A stretch of 64,000 bases of DNA from G963662905 sp963662905 (lineage in GTDB: Bacteria > Bacteroidota > Bacteroidia > Bacteroidales > WRLA01): NCBI GenBank assembly GCA_963662905.2, contig CAXXFD010000002.1, positions 248,001-312,000 of the forward strand, given 5' to 3'. The first letter of the stretch is position 1. Each line of letters starts with the position of its first letter. The position numbers were made by a program, and so were the translations under genes. Positions 45,376-54,898 of this stretch are shown in pieces. Below the pieces are notes generated by a model. The model saw only the letters and a list, made by a program, of their open reading frames with translations. It was not told the DNA's origin and made no database searches.

Positions 45376-46821
45376 TTAAACAATATCGCCAAGTGAAAAA
45401 CCCGTTTTCAGCAGATTTTCTGCTTTCAGGATTTCTTCCAGTTTTTCCGCTTCGATCATCTGCAGTGCCTGATTAGCCTCCTGAATGCTGCATTGGTTTT
45501 CTTTGATATATTTTGCCAGTTCAGCCGCTTTGTGATACCCTACATACGGGCTCAAAGCTGTAGCCAAAACCGGCGATTTCATTACGATTTCATGGCTTTG
45601 CCCTCCGGCAACTTCCATACCTTCTATTAGATTTGTTTTCAGCGTTTTGGCAGCGGCTATCATCAGTTTCATACTGGAAATCATGGCATGGCCAATCATG
45701 GGGAGATAAGCATTGAGTTCGAGGCAGCCCTGGGCTGAAAGCCGCGTTACCAGTCCGTCGTTGGAATAAACCTGATGTGCTGCAGATACAACAAATTCAG
45801 GAATCACCGGATTCACTTTTCCGGGCATAATACTGCTGCCCACCTGTTTATTCGGGATTTTCAGTGTTTTTGAACTTAAATCCGAAGCCAGAAGGCGCAA
45901 ATCATTGACCATTTTCTCCAAATTCACGGCAAACGATTTCATAATGGCATGCACTTCCACAAAGCTGTCCAGATTGCTTGTGGCATCGGGCAGGTTTTCA
46001 CTGCGCGTGACCGGCAGACCTGTGAGCCTGCGCAGTTCGGGCACTACTTCCATGATAAAAAAGCGCGGAACAGCAATTCCTGTACCTACGGCACTTCCGC
46101 CGAGATTCACCACTTTAATCCGCTCAAAACACTTGCTCACCCGCCACCAATCGCGCGAAAGGGCTTCGCTGTAAGAGGAAAACAGTTTCCCAAAAGAAGT
46201 GGGCACAGCTTCCTGCATCTGGGTATAGCCCGGACGCAGCACATTGCGGTATTGCCCTTCTTTTTTCTCCACCTCCAAACGCAAATCATTAATAGCTTTC
46301 TCCAGATCGCGCAACAGAAACATCAACGCCAGCTTCAATGCTGTTGGAACCACATCATTTGTAGATTGGTAGATATTGGCATGGTTGAACGGATCAATGT
46401 ATTCATAATCGCCCGGCCGTCTCAAAAGGGAAGTTAGCGCCAGATTAGTGATGATTTCGTTGATATTCAGGTTTATGGAAGTTCCTGCTCCTCCCTGAAC
46501 CGCCGGAACGATAAAATCTTCAAAACCCTCGCCCCTGCTTACTTCTTCGGCAGCACCTTGAAGGGCAATGATAATCTCATTATCATAAAAAGAAAATGGA
46601 AGCTCATTGTGAGGATATTTTTCTAAGGCTGTTTTTTTAAAAGATTCATAGGTATTATAGCAGGCCCGTTTCACCCAGCCCATTGCCTGATACCATTCTT
46701 TATGAAAAGGGGTTTGGTCGGGAAAATTCTCCTTAGCGCGCAGGCTGTGGATGCCATAAAGTGCATTTTCAGGAATTTTCAGTTCACCTAAGAAATCTTT
46801 TTCGATGCGGTAATCTTTCAT
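45376..46821 (-). CDS. aspA: Aspartate ammonia-lyase
   Basis: AspA splits L-aspartate into fumarate and ammonia. The 481-residue protein belongs to the aspartase/fumarase superfamily: GAGTSINLNINEIITNLA, QSTNDVVPTALKLA, the signature GSSIMPGKVNP (catalytic Ser in the mobile loop) and GCLELNAYLPMI. The start DYRIEKDFLGELKIP is typical. It lies 9 bp upstream of hydF. From what I know of other anaerobes, an aspartase gene recurs in hydE-hydG-aspA-hydF clusters, where local ammonia for H-cluster bridge synthesis has been suggested. The symporter upstream could supply substrate. Confidence 0.94.
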   Translation of the reverse strand: MKDYRIEKDFLGELKIPENALYGIHSLRAKENFPDQTPFHKEWYQAMGWVKRACYNTYESFKKTALEKYPHNELPFSFYDNEIIIALQGAAEEVSRGEGFEDFIVPAVQGGAGTSINLNINEIITNLALTSLLRRPGDYEYIDPFNHANIYQSTNDVVPTALKLALMFLLRDLEKAINDLRLEVEKKEGQYRNVLRPGYTQMQEAVPTSFGKLFSSYSEALSRDWWRVSKCFERIKVVNLGGSAVGTGIAVPRFFIMEVVPELRRLTGLPVTRSENLPDATSNLDSFVEVHAIMKSFAVNLEKMVNDLRLLASDLSSKTLKIPNKQVGSSIMPGKVNPVIPEFVVSAAHQVYSNDGLVTRLSAQGCLELNAYLPMIGHAMISSMKLMIAAAKTLKTNLIEGMEVAGGQSHEIVMKSPVLATALSPYVGYHKAAELAKYIKENQCSIQEANQALQMIEAEKLEEILKAENLLKTGFSLGDIV

Positions 46822-46830
46822 ATCCAGTTT

Positions 46831-48645
46831 TTAATCAGCACGTAAGCGGTTAAACAACTTAAACAGTATAAATGTTCCGGTCAGGGCAACCGCCAAAAGC
46901 AGCGTACCTTGAAGCATTTCTTTATAAACAAAACTTCCGATTGAAAAAAGTGAAGTATAAATTACCACGATGCCCACAAAAACACAAAGCAGCTGTACGG
47001 GCATTTCCCAGGGTTTTCCCTGATCTTTTTCATCGACCGGATCACCATCGGCACGGGCTTCTTCCACCACTTTTTTCCAACCGGGGCCACCGGGGCGCGT
47101 AAGCTTATAAAACCTGCGCAATGTCTCGGTTTTTTCCGGAGCCGTCAGGAAAGTTGTAAGCAGCCAGGCCAGGGTTGTGCCGCAAAGGCTGATGAGCAGC
47201 TTAACCGTAAAATCGTCCAAAACTCCATAGGAGATATCTTCTTTCACAAACATCACCAAAACAACTGCCTGAAGTGTTGCAACAATCATGGCCACAATTT
47301 CGGTCCAGGCATTGATGCGCCACCAAAACCAGCGCAAAAGGTAAATAGCTCCGGTCCCTGCCCCACTGAGCAGCAAGATATTGAATGCCTGGGTGGCATT
47401 ATCCATGATGGTCAGCGACATCAGCCCGGCTACAAACATCAAAACAACGGTACTGATACGTCCGGTGGCCACCATCTCTTTTTGGCTGGCATCGGGTTTC
47501 ACAAATCTTTTATAAAAATCATTGACCACATAAGACGAACCCCAATTGAGGTGCGTACCGATGGTGGACATATAAGCAGCAATGATGGAAGCCACCACCA
47601 AGCCCAGCCAACCGGGATTCAGCTTGGAAAGCATGACCGGGTAAGCGATATCGTCTTTTAAATAAGTATCATTAATCGCCGGAAAATCAGCTTTTATGGA
47701 AGCCAGATCGGGATAAATGACCATGGAAGCCAGTGCAACGATAATCCAGGGCCAGGGACGTAAAGCATAATGAGCGAAATTAAAAAGCAAGGTAGCTCCG
47801 ATCGCGTTTTTTTCGTTTTTCGCCGAAAGCATCCGTTGAGCAATATAACCACCGCCACCGGGTTCTGCACCGGGATACCAAACTGCCCACCATTGCACGG
47901 CAATAGGGATAATGAGCAAAGGAACCAACATAGACGGGTTGGAGAAATCAGGCAAAAAGCTCAACTTGTCCTGCAATGCCGGGTTTGAAAGCAAATTGCT
48001 CAAACCGCCCACTTCCGGCTGGTTTACAGAAACTACGGCGGCATAAACCGCACCGAACATCGCAATGGAATACTGGAAAAAATCGGCCCAGATCACGCCT
48101 TTCAAACCGCCAATCGCTGCATAAATCACAACGACCAAAGAAGCGCCCACAACAATTACCCAGGGTTCCAGCCCCAGCATTACACCACCGATTTTGATCG
48201 CGGCCAGCGTTACTGTGGCCATAATCAAACAGTTAAAAAACACCCCAAGGTATAAAGAACGGAAACCGCGCAAAAAACCCGCAGCTTTTCCGCTGTATCG
48301 GATTTCATAAAATTCCAGATCGGTAAGCACATTGGAGCGCCGCCAAAGTTTGGCATAAATAAAAACAGTGACCATTCCCGTAATCAGAAAAGCCCACCAT
48401 GCCCAGTTTTTGGCCACACCCGATTCACGCACCATTCCGGTTACCAGGTTGGGCGTATCTGCACTAAAAGTACAGGCCACCATACTAATCCCCAGCAGCC
48501 ACCAGGGCATTCCCCTGCCGCCGAGAAAAAATTCAGAAACATTTTTCCCTGCCGTGCGCGAGGCAATCCAGCCAATGGAAAGAACAATAACAAAAAAGAC
48601 TCCGATAATAATCCAGTCGATACTCTGTAGTAAATTTTCTTGCAT
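46831..48645 (-). CDS. Sodium:solute symporter (SSS family)
   Basis: This integral-membrane symporter has about 14-15 helices and 604 residues from the preferred start MQENLLQSIDW (48645); an upstream ATG at 48705 would overlap the divergent sensor gene region. Features of the SSS family are SRTAGKNVSEFFLGGRGMPW, the helix 1-2 region with ACTFSADTPNLVTG, FNCLIMATVTLAAIKIGG and AYMSTIGTHLNWGSSYVVNDFYKRF. The substrate is unknown. Its stop is 9 bp before aspA, which hints at an amino acid or carboxylate. Confidence 0.9.
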   Translation of the reverse strand: MQENLLQSIDWIIIGVFFVIVLSIGWIASRTAGKNVSEFFLGGRGMPWWLLGISMVACTFSADTPNLVTGMVRESGVAKNWAWWAFLITGMVTVFIYAKLWRRSNVLTDLEFYEIRYSGKAAGFLRGFRSLYLGVFFNCLIMATVTLAAIKIGGVMLGLEPWVIVVGASLVVVIYAAIGGLKGVIWADFFQYSIAMFGAVYAAVVSVNQPEVGGLSNLLSNPALQDKLSFLPDFSNPSMLVPLLIIPIAVQWWAVWYPGAEPGGGGYIAQRMLSAKNEKNAIGATLLFNFAHYALRPWPWIIVALASMVIYPDLASIKADFPAINDTYLKDDIAYPVMLSKLNPGWLGLVVASIIAAYMSTIGTHLNWGSSYVVNDFYKRFVKPDASQKEMVATGRISTVVLMFVAGLMSLTIMDNATQAFNILLLSGAGTGAIYLLRWFWWRINAWTEIVAMIVATLQAVVLVMFVKEDISYGVLDDFTVKLLISLCGTTLAWLLTTFLTAPEKTETLRRFYKLTRPGGPGWKKVVEEARADGDPVDEKDQGKPWEMPVQLLCVFVGIVVIYTSLFSIGSFVYKEMLQGTLLLAVALTGTFILFKLFNRLRAD

Positions 48646-48669
48646 ATATAGTGATTTGCGAACAAATCT

Positions 48670-51600
48670 ATGAATTTGACAGCTACAATCTGCGATTTCT
48701 ATCAATTTTTAAGACGATCTCAACGCTTGTACGTGATATTTTTAACATTATCAGTCCAATGCAAAGAATATTTTTACGATATTTGTGCTGCTAACAAGAG
48801 AGGAAAACCTAAGTTATTGAGTAAATTAAGATACCATAGCATCATTTTAGCCGGAATATTATTTCTTCTGGCCATTCCCTTTTGTACGTGGGCACAAAAC
48901 TTTGATTATTTAAATCTCAAAGAATATCATTACGACGGCAATGATGGCCTGCAAAGTGAATTGACCAAGGCCATTGTGCGCGATAATTTTGGTTTTATTT
49001 GGATTGCAACAGATAAGGGACTGATCCGCTTTGATGGCAACAATTTTATCCGCTATGATCAGGAACTGCCTTCGGAAGTTATAAAAGACCTGCTCTTGCA
49101 CAGCAATGGAATGATTTATGTTTCCACAGATCTTGGCTTATCACAAATTAAACCTTCGGCGCAGGAACCTGCATTTAAAACAATATTCCATGGCCTCACC
49201 CATGCCTCCGACACTGCTTTATGGTATCCAAAGCAGCTCTACGAAGATGATCAGGGCGATCTTTGGATCAGCGACAATAATTCCGTTTGGAAAATGCAGG
49301 GACAGGATTTCACCCAATTTCGGTTCAGGCAAGAAGATATCTGCAGCAATGTGCAGCGCTCGTTTGAAATAAGCCAGGATTTTAAAGGGAATTTCTTTAT
49401 TGTATCCCCTGTCAGCAATATTTATTTCAGCAAGGATGGCCAGCAATTTGACAGCCTTAGCTGGGCGCATGAAAATTCCGGGCTTCATTTTGCTTCAGCG
49501 GAAATTACTCCTGACAAATTGATAATCAGCAATGAAAAAGGTGTGTTTATCCTCAGCACATTTTTTGTGCTTGAAAAAAAGATGGAAATCACACAAAAAG
49601 TGAATGAACTTTTTGACCTAAGCTGCATGCTTCCTTTAGACAACGATAATTACCTGGCCGGTAGCTGGACACAAGGTATCGGGCATGTTCAAATCAAAAG
49701 GGGCGAATTCATCACTGTCACAGCTGTGGACGGCATTCACCAAAACAATATCAATGCTTTGACGCTGGAAAACAATCAGTTATGGATTTCAAGCGACAAT
49801 GGCATCATCATGGCCGAAAGTCCTTTTTTTAAAGCAGTTTACGGGGATTTAAGCCGTCAGTATATCCAGAATATCAGCGAAGCCCCTGACGGGAACATTT
49901 ATTTTACCGATGGCAATACACTTTTTAAAATCGACAGTAAAAACAAGGCAATACCTTTTTTCAATACAGACGGCTCTTCCATTATCCTGAGGATCATCAC
50001 GGGACAAAAAAACATCAGCCTGTGCATGAACAACGGACATCTGATCAAAATCAATTATACAAATGGCAATGAAACAGACCGATTGGATTTAAGCAGTTCC
50101 GGATCAGCAATTTTTACAGGAATTGAAGATAAATCGAAAAACTTATGGCTTTGTCAGGATGGATATGAAGGTCTTATTTCCATCACGCCCGATGGCATCA
50201 TTAAATATTTCAACAAGGATTCCGGTATCAGCAGCAGGATCGTTTGCGTTGCTGAAGCTGACGACGGAAGCATATGGGCAGGGGGGCTGCACGACAGTGC
50301 TTACCTTTTCCGCAAGGATAATGATTCAAAATCTTTTAAAAACATTAGCAAGGGGATTCCTTTTTTCCACAATACTGATTTGAATATCAACGAAATAATA
50401 CCTACTGGAGATGAAAAAGCCTGGCTGGCAAGCTCGTTTGGACTGCTTCATTTTGGTAATGATTCACTCCACAGAGTTCATCTGGGACAACATACCGAAA
50501 CAGCCATTAAAAGTTTGGTAAAAGGCAGGAAAGACAATCTTTGGATGGCCGTAAGCAGCGGCGTAATCAGGATACAGAAGGATGCCCTGCTGGAGTATAA
50601 TGAAAACAACGGACTGCCCAGCAAAACGGTGGGTTACCGCGATCTTTTTGCAGATTCCTATGGCCGGATTTGGGCTGGAACCGTAGAAGGACTGGCCTTT
50701 GCCTACGATACCAAACCCGACACATGCCATTCACCGGTATTGATTGAAGCTTTCAAAAACAGAGATTCGGACATCATTTTAAACAGCTCAATATCGGCTA
50801 CGAATAAAGATTACCTGAAATTTAACTTCTTCACACCGGAATATCCCGGGAATGCAATAAAATATCAATACCGAATTATAGCTGAAGGGCAGCCCGGTGC
50901 GGACTGGCAGGAAGCAACCAGCCAGATTGAGATATACCCTAACGAACTTCCAACGGGGACTCTCAGCTTTGAAATCAGGGCACGAAAATCCGGGAATTTC
51001 ATTTGGAGCCCGCCCTTGAAACTCAACCTGACCATTAGCTACCCCTGGTATCTCGATATCGTCTATTGGTTTTTCATTATCACAGGACTGGCTCTGTTGA
51101 TCGTCATTATTATTCATTTAAATTCCATTCGTATGAAACGAATACAAATACGTCTGGAAAGAATAATTACTGAAAGCACAGAAACCCTTAGGGAACAAAA
51201 AAACCAGCTGGAAGAACAAAAGGAATTAATTTCCAAAGCAAACGAAAAGCTTAAAAAGAAAAACCATGAACTTGTGCTTGCCAACGAAAAAGCAAATGAA
51301 GCAGCACATTCAAAATCACTATTTCTCAGCACAATGAGCCATGAGCTTCGGACACCTATGAATGCCGTTATTGGCCTGGCATACATACTCTTGCAGGAAG
51401 ATCCCAAGCCATCTCAAATAGCTAATCTCAAAACATTGAAATTTAGTGGCGAAAACTTATTGGCATTGATTAATGATATTCTGGATTTCTCAAAAATCGA
51501 GGCCAATAAAATCCAGCTAGAAGAAGCGGATTTCAACATCAAAGATTTATGCCAAAACCTGAAAAATGTTTTCCAGTTTAAAATTGATGAGAAACAACTG

Positions 51601-52440
51601 AAATTTATTCTGAAGATCGATGAAAATGTACCGGATTTTCTTGTTGGAGACCCAACCCGATTGAATCAAATACTATCCAACCTGTTAAGCAATGCCGTAA
51701 AATTCACGGAAAAAGGAGATATTGATTTGATTATCAATAAAAAAGGAGAAACAGACCAAAGAATTATCATTGAATTCTGTGTGAAAGATACGGGTATAGG
51801 TATTGAAAAAGAAAAGCAGGAAGAAATTTTCAACAGTTTCACTCAGGCCAGTTCCTCTACAACCCGAAAATATGGTGGTACCGGCCTTGGGCTGAGCATC
51901 ACCAAAAAGCTGCTTGAGCTGCACAACAGCAAAATATCGCTCGACAGTGAACCGGGCAAGGGCTCGCGCTTCTATTTCGATATCAGCTTCCGCAAGAGTG
52001 AAAAACAACTGACATCCGCACCTTCATCCGAAGAGCTATTTAAGCTCATTCAGTTCCGGCAGGAAAAAGTACTGTTAGTCGATGACAATCAGGTGAACCT
52101 CATTGTTGCCCGCAAATTCCTGAAACAATGGAACCTGGAAATCACCATGGCCAGAAACGGCAAAGAAGCTGTTGATCTGGTAAGCCAAAATACTTTCGAC
52201 CTTGTTCTCATGGACTTGCAGATGCCCGAAATGAACGGATATGATGCAGCAAAAACTATCAGGGAAATGAATGGCGACTATTATAAAAATTTACCCATTA
52301 TTGCCTTAACTGCCTCTGCCCTGCTCGAAGTCAAAGAGAAAGTCCGCAAGTTCGGAATGAATGATTCTGTAACCAAACCTTTTGTGCCTGCTGTGCTTAA
52401 CGCCACCATAGCCCGCTACTTACATAAAACGGACCTCTGA
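48670..52440 (+). CDS. Hybrid two-component sensor kinase with periplasmic propeller
   Basis: The protein senses an unknown periplasmic signal and signals by phosphorelay. Layout, counted from the ATG at 48670: signal segment (about 55-75), seven-bladed propeller repeats (about 80-700), Y_Y_Y domain (about 705-785), membrane helix (about 790-812), coiled coil (about 825-875), HisKA with His891 (SMSHELRTPMNAVIGLAY), HATPase (about 990-1105; GTGLGLSI) and a receiver with Asp1182 (LVLMDLQMPEMNGY). Unlike HTCS regulators it has no AraC-type output domain. The ATG at 48670 is only 24 bp from the divergent symporter start and adds 50 residues before the signal helix, so a TTG at 48817 may be the true start. 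Confidence 0.9.
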   Translation: MNLTATICDFYQFLRRSQRLYVIFLTLSVQCKEYFYDICAANKRGKPKLLSKLRYHSIILAGILFLLAIPFCTWAQNFDYLNLKEYHYDGNDGLQSELTKAIVRDNFGFIWIATDKGLIRFDGNNFIRYDQELPSEVIKDLLLHSNGMIYVSTDLGLSQIKPSAQEPAFKTIFHGLTHASDTALWYPKQLYEDDQGDLWISDNNSVWKMQGQDFTQFRFRQEDICSNVQRSFEISQDFKGNFFIVSPVSNIYFSKDGQQFDSLSWAHENSGLHFASAEITPDKLIISNEKGVFILSTFFVLEKKMEITQKVNELFDLSCMLPLDNDNYLAGSWTQGIGHVQIKRGEFITVTAVDGIHQNNINALTLENNQLWISSDNGIIMAESPFFKAVYGDLSRQYIQNISEAPDGNIYFTDGNTLFKIDSKNKAIPFFNTDGSSIILRIITGQKNISLCMNNGHLIKINYTNGNETDRLDLSSSGSAIFTGIEDKSKNLWLCQDGYEGLISITPDGIIKYFNKDSGISSRIVCVAEADDGSIWAGGLHDSAYLFRKDNDSKSFKNISKGIPFFHNTDLNINEIIPTGDEKAWLASSFGLLHFGNDSLHRVHLGQHTETAIKSLVKGRKDNLWMAVSSGVIRIQKDALLEYNENNGLPSKTVGYRDLFADSYGRIWAGTVEGLAFAYDTKPDTCHSPVLIEAFKNRDSDIILNSSISATNKDYLKFNFFTPEYPGNAIKYQYRIIAEGQPGADWQEATSQIEIYPNELPTGTLSFEIRARKSGNFIWSPPLKLNLTISYPWYLDIVYWFFIITGLALLIVIIIHLNSIRMKRIQIRLERIITESTETLREQKNQLEEQKELISKANEKLKKKNHELVLANEKANEAAHSKSLFLSTMSHELRTPMNAVIGLAYILLQEDPKPSQIANLKTLKFSGENLLALINDILDFSKIEANKIQLEEADFNIKDLCQNLKNVFQFKIDEKQLKFILKIDENVPDFLVGDPTRLNQILSNLLSNAVKFTEKGDIDLIINKKGETDQRIIIEFCVKDTGIGIEKEKQEEIFNSFTQASSSTTRKYGGTGLGLSITKKLLELHNSKISLDSEPGKGSRFYFDISFRKSEKQLTSAPSSEELFKLIQFRQEKVLLVDDNQVNLIVARKFLKQWNLEITMARNGKEAVDLVSQNTFDLVLMDLQMPEMNGYDAAKTIREMNGDYYKNLPIIALTASALLEVKEKVRKFGMNDSVTKPFVPAVLNATIARYLHKTDL

Positions 52441-52617
52441 CCTGCTTATTTATTACTGAGCCAAACTTGCACAGTATTACAACGAAACTCCGTGCAGTAC
52501 CATAAATTTTAAGCCGTTTCTTTCACAAACAGAAGCCTTTTGTAAAACAAAACAGGCCATACAGAAACCAAAAACAAATAGTTATCAATTGAAGGTAGCC
52601 ACCAAATAATTTTCACC

Positions 52618-52625
52618 TATATTTG
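52618..52625 (+). promoter_or_regulatory. TAnnTTTG -7 box of the C10 peptidase gene
   Basis: TATATTTG is a perfect -7 match, 37 bp before the ATG. The nearest TTG upstream (52589) is 26 bases away, longer than usual. Confidence 0.45.
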
Positions 52626-52661
52626 TGCCTTCATATGCATTTAGAAACAAATTTTTAAGAA

Positions 52662-54767
52662 ATGAAAAACAAAGTACTTAGTACAATCATCTTGATGATG
52701 AGCCTGTTTTATTTTAATGCACAAGCAGGCAATATCAGCATTGAAACGGCAAAAAAAGCCGCACAAAATTATATGCAGGGGCATATTCTTTCTGATGGCC
52801 TGAAATCACTTGATATCAGCGAACAGTTTACCATCAAAGTAGAAGGCGAAAACGTATATTACGCATTTAATTTTGCTCAGGGCGGATTTATCATTATTTC
52901 TGCAGAAGATGCTTTTAATCCGGTAATTGGCTATAACCTCAGTGGCACCTATGATTCTGAAGGCAATAACGAAAACTACCAGAGTTTTATGCAATCGTAT
53001 AAAGAAGCAATCCTCACCCTACGCAACAGCAAAACAGAAGCAAGCCCGGAAATTGCGGCAAAATGGAACGAACTCCTCAGCGCTGATGCCACAAGAGCTG
53101 CACGCGATATCGTTGTTGAGCCGCTGGTGCCTTCAGTGTGGAATCAGGACGATCCATATAACTATTTCTGCCCGGATGATGCTGCAGGCCCCGGTGGCAA
53201 AGTTTATGCCGGCTGTGTGGCTACCACCATGTCGCAAATCATGTACTACTGGCGCTGGCCTTGGGTTGGCGAAGGAACAAGCACATATTTCCTGTATCCT
53301 TACGGAACACTAAGCGCTAATTTTGGCGATACCGAATATGATTTCAACGGAATGGTAAATTCTTGCGATAATTCAATCTGCGAACCTGTTGCATTGCTGA
53401 TGTACCACTGTGGCATCGCTGTTGATATGGGCTATGGTCCCGACGGTTCAGGCGCTTTCTCCGGTGATGTGCCTCAGGCTCTTGCCAATCATTTCAAATA
53501 TCCCAATGCACAATACAAGCAAAAAGATTATTACACCAACACTCAATGGATCAATATGCTGAAAGCTGATATTGACCAGGGATATCCGATTTATAATTCC
53601 GGAAGAAACTCTTCTGATGGTGGCCATGCCTTTGTTTGTGATGGTTATGATACCGATGATAAATTCCATTATAATTTTGGATGGAGCGGATCCGGTGATG
53701 GTTATTATACAATTACTGATGTTGGCGGATTCAGTACCGGACAAGCTATTGTAAGCAATTTCATCCCCGGAAGCGGCTATCCGAACTATGCCACAGGATT
53801 AACCGAAGTAAAACAAATGAAAGGAACTCTCGAAGATGGTTCCGGCCCTGTTGCCGTAACTCAGCTCAATGCTGATGCTGCATGGCTGATCAATCCACAA
53901 ACAGAACACGATTCAGTAGAAAAAATCACTTTAAGCTTCTATCGCTTCGACCTCGGCAGCGGTGATAAAGTAAGTGTTTATGATGGCGAAGACGACAATG
54001 CCCCCCTGCTGGGCGAATTTACGGGAAGCACAATTCCTTCTGCAATCAATTCTACCGGCAATAAAATGTACATCCATTTTGAAACCGATGGCGCAGGCAA
54101 TGGCCAGGGTTGGTTTGCAGGATTTACTGCACATCAGCCCGATTATTGCTCCGGAATGATTGTAATGGAAGAACCTACAGGAACATTTAACGATGGCTCC
54201 GGCGATGTATTCTACTATAAAAACGGTACAAACTGTATGTGGCGCATCCAGCCCGAAGATGCTACAAGCAATACACTGAGCTTTAATTACTTCAAAACTC
54301 AGGCAGGCAAAGACAAGCTTACAATATATGATGGCGCAAATAATGCAAAACTCGCCGAGTACTCAGGCATCTATGAAGATGGCGATGTGCCGGATCCTGT
54401 TACTTCCGAAAGCGGCCAGTTCTTTATTACCTTTACTTCAAACTCAATGATCAATGAGCTGGGATGGGAAGCCGAATACCAAATCGGAAACATCAGTGTA
54501 GAGGAAAATCAGGGCATTGGCAGCCTCAAAGCATGGCCAAACCCTGTGAAACAAAACCTGAACCTGAGCTTTGCTACGGACATCAACGCTTCTTATGAAG
54601 TGAATATGTACTCCGTTAGCGGCCAGCTGGTGTATAGTGAACAAATGGAGAATTTCTCCGGCCATTACAAAAATTCAATTGATATCAGCCAGCTTCCAGC
54701 AGGTATTTATATGCTGAAAGTGAGCGGAAATAATCAGCAGCTCAACCAGAAAGTTGTGGTTGAATAG
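52662..54767 (+). CDS. C10 family (streptopain-like) cysteine peptidase with CUB-like and T9SS domains
   Basis: This is a secreted protease of 701 residues. It has a signal peptide (1-22), an SpeB-type prodomain (about 23-110) with GGFIIISAEDAFNPVIGY, and a catalytic domain with Cys185 (YAGCVATTMSQIMYYW) and His322 (GGHAFVCDGYD). Then come two CUB-like domains (about 380-495 and 496-605; GSGDKVSVYDG, GKDKLTIYDG) and a T9SS sorting domain (KAWPNPVKQNLNLSF). Streptopain-type enzymes are broad-range proteases made as inactive precursors. Here the prodomain is present, so autoactivation is expected outside the cell. Confidence 0.94.
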   Translation: MKNKVLSTIILMMSLFYFNAQAGNISIETAKKAAQNYMQGHILSDGLKSLDISEQFTIKVEGENVYYAFNFAQGGFIIISAEDAFNPVIGYNLSGTYDSEGNNENYQSFMQSYKEAILTLRNSKTEASPEIAAKWNELLSADATRAARDIVVEPLVPSVWNQDDPYNYFCPDDAAGPGGKVYAGCVATTMSQIMYYWRWPWVGEGTSTYFLYPYGTLSANFGDTEYDFNGMVNSCDNSICEPVALLMYHCGIAVDMGYGPDGSGAFSGDVPQALANHFKYPNAQYKQKDYYTNTQWINMLKADIDQGYPIYNSGRNSSDGGHAFVCDGYDTDDKFHYNFGWSGSGDGYYTITDVGGFSTGQAIVSNFIPGSGYPNYATGLTEVKQMKGTLEDGSGPVAVTQLNADAAWLINPQTEHDSVEKITLSFYRFDLGSGDKVSVYDGEDDNAPLLGEFTGSTIPSAINSTGNKMYIHFETDGAGNGQGWFAGFTAHQPDYCSGMIVMEEPTGTFNDGSGDVFYYKNGTNCMWRIQPEDATSNTLSFNYFKTQAGKDKLTIYDGANNAKLAEYSGIYEDGDVPDPVTSESGQFFITFTSNSMINELGWEAEYQIGNISVEENQGIGSLKAWPNPVKQNLNLSFATDINASYEVNMYSVSGQLVYSEQMENFSGHYKNSIDISQLPAGIYMLKVSGNNQQLNQKVVVE

Positions 54768-54791
54768 AGTTTGCCTAAAATATTTCAAATG

Positions 54792-54821
54792 AAAAGCTGT
54801 CCTTTTTTGGGCGGCTTTTTT
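54792..54821 (+). terminator. Terminator after the C10 peptidase
   Basis: AAAAGCTGTCC (54792-54802) pairs with GGGCGGCTTTT (from about 54809) with one mismatch, followed by a T-run. Confidence 0.7.
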
Positions 54822-54898
54822 GATTTTAGCATATTTGTACCTGTTTTCTACCCAAGACAGCCATTGTTAACATTGACCCATAGCAAAACATAAAGATA

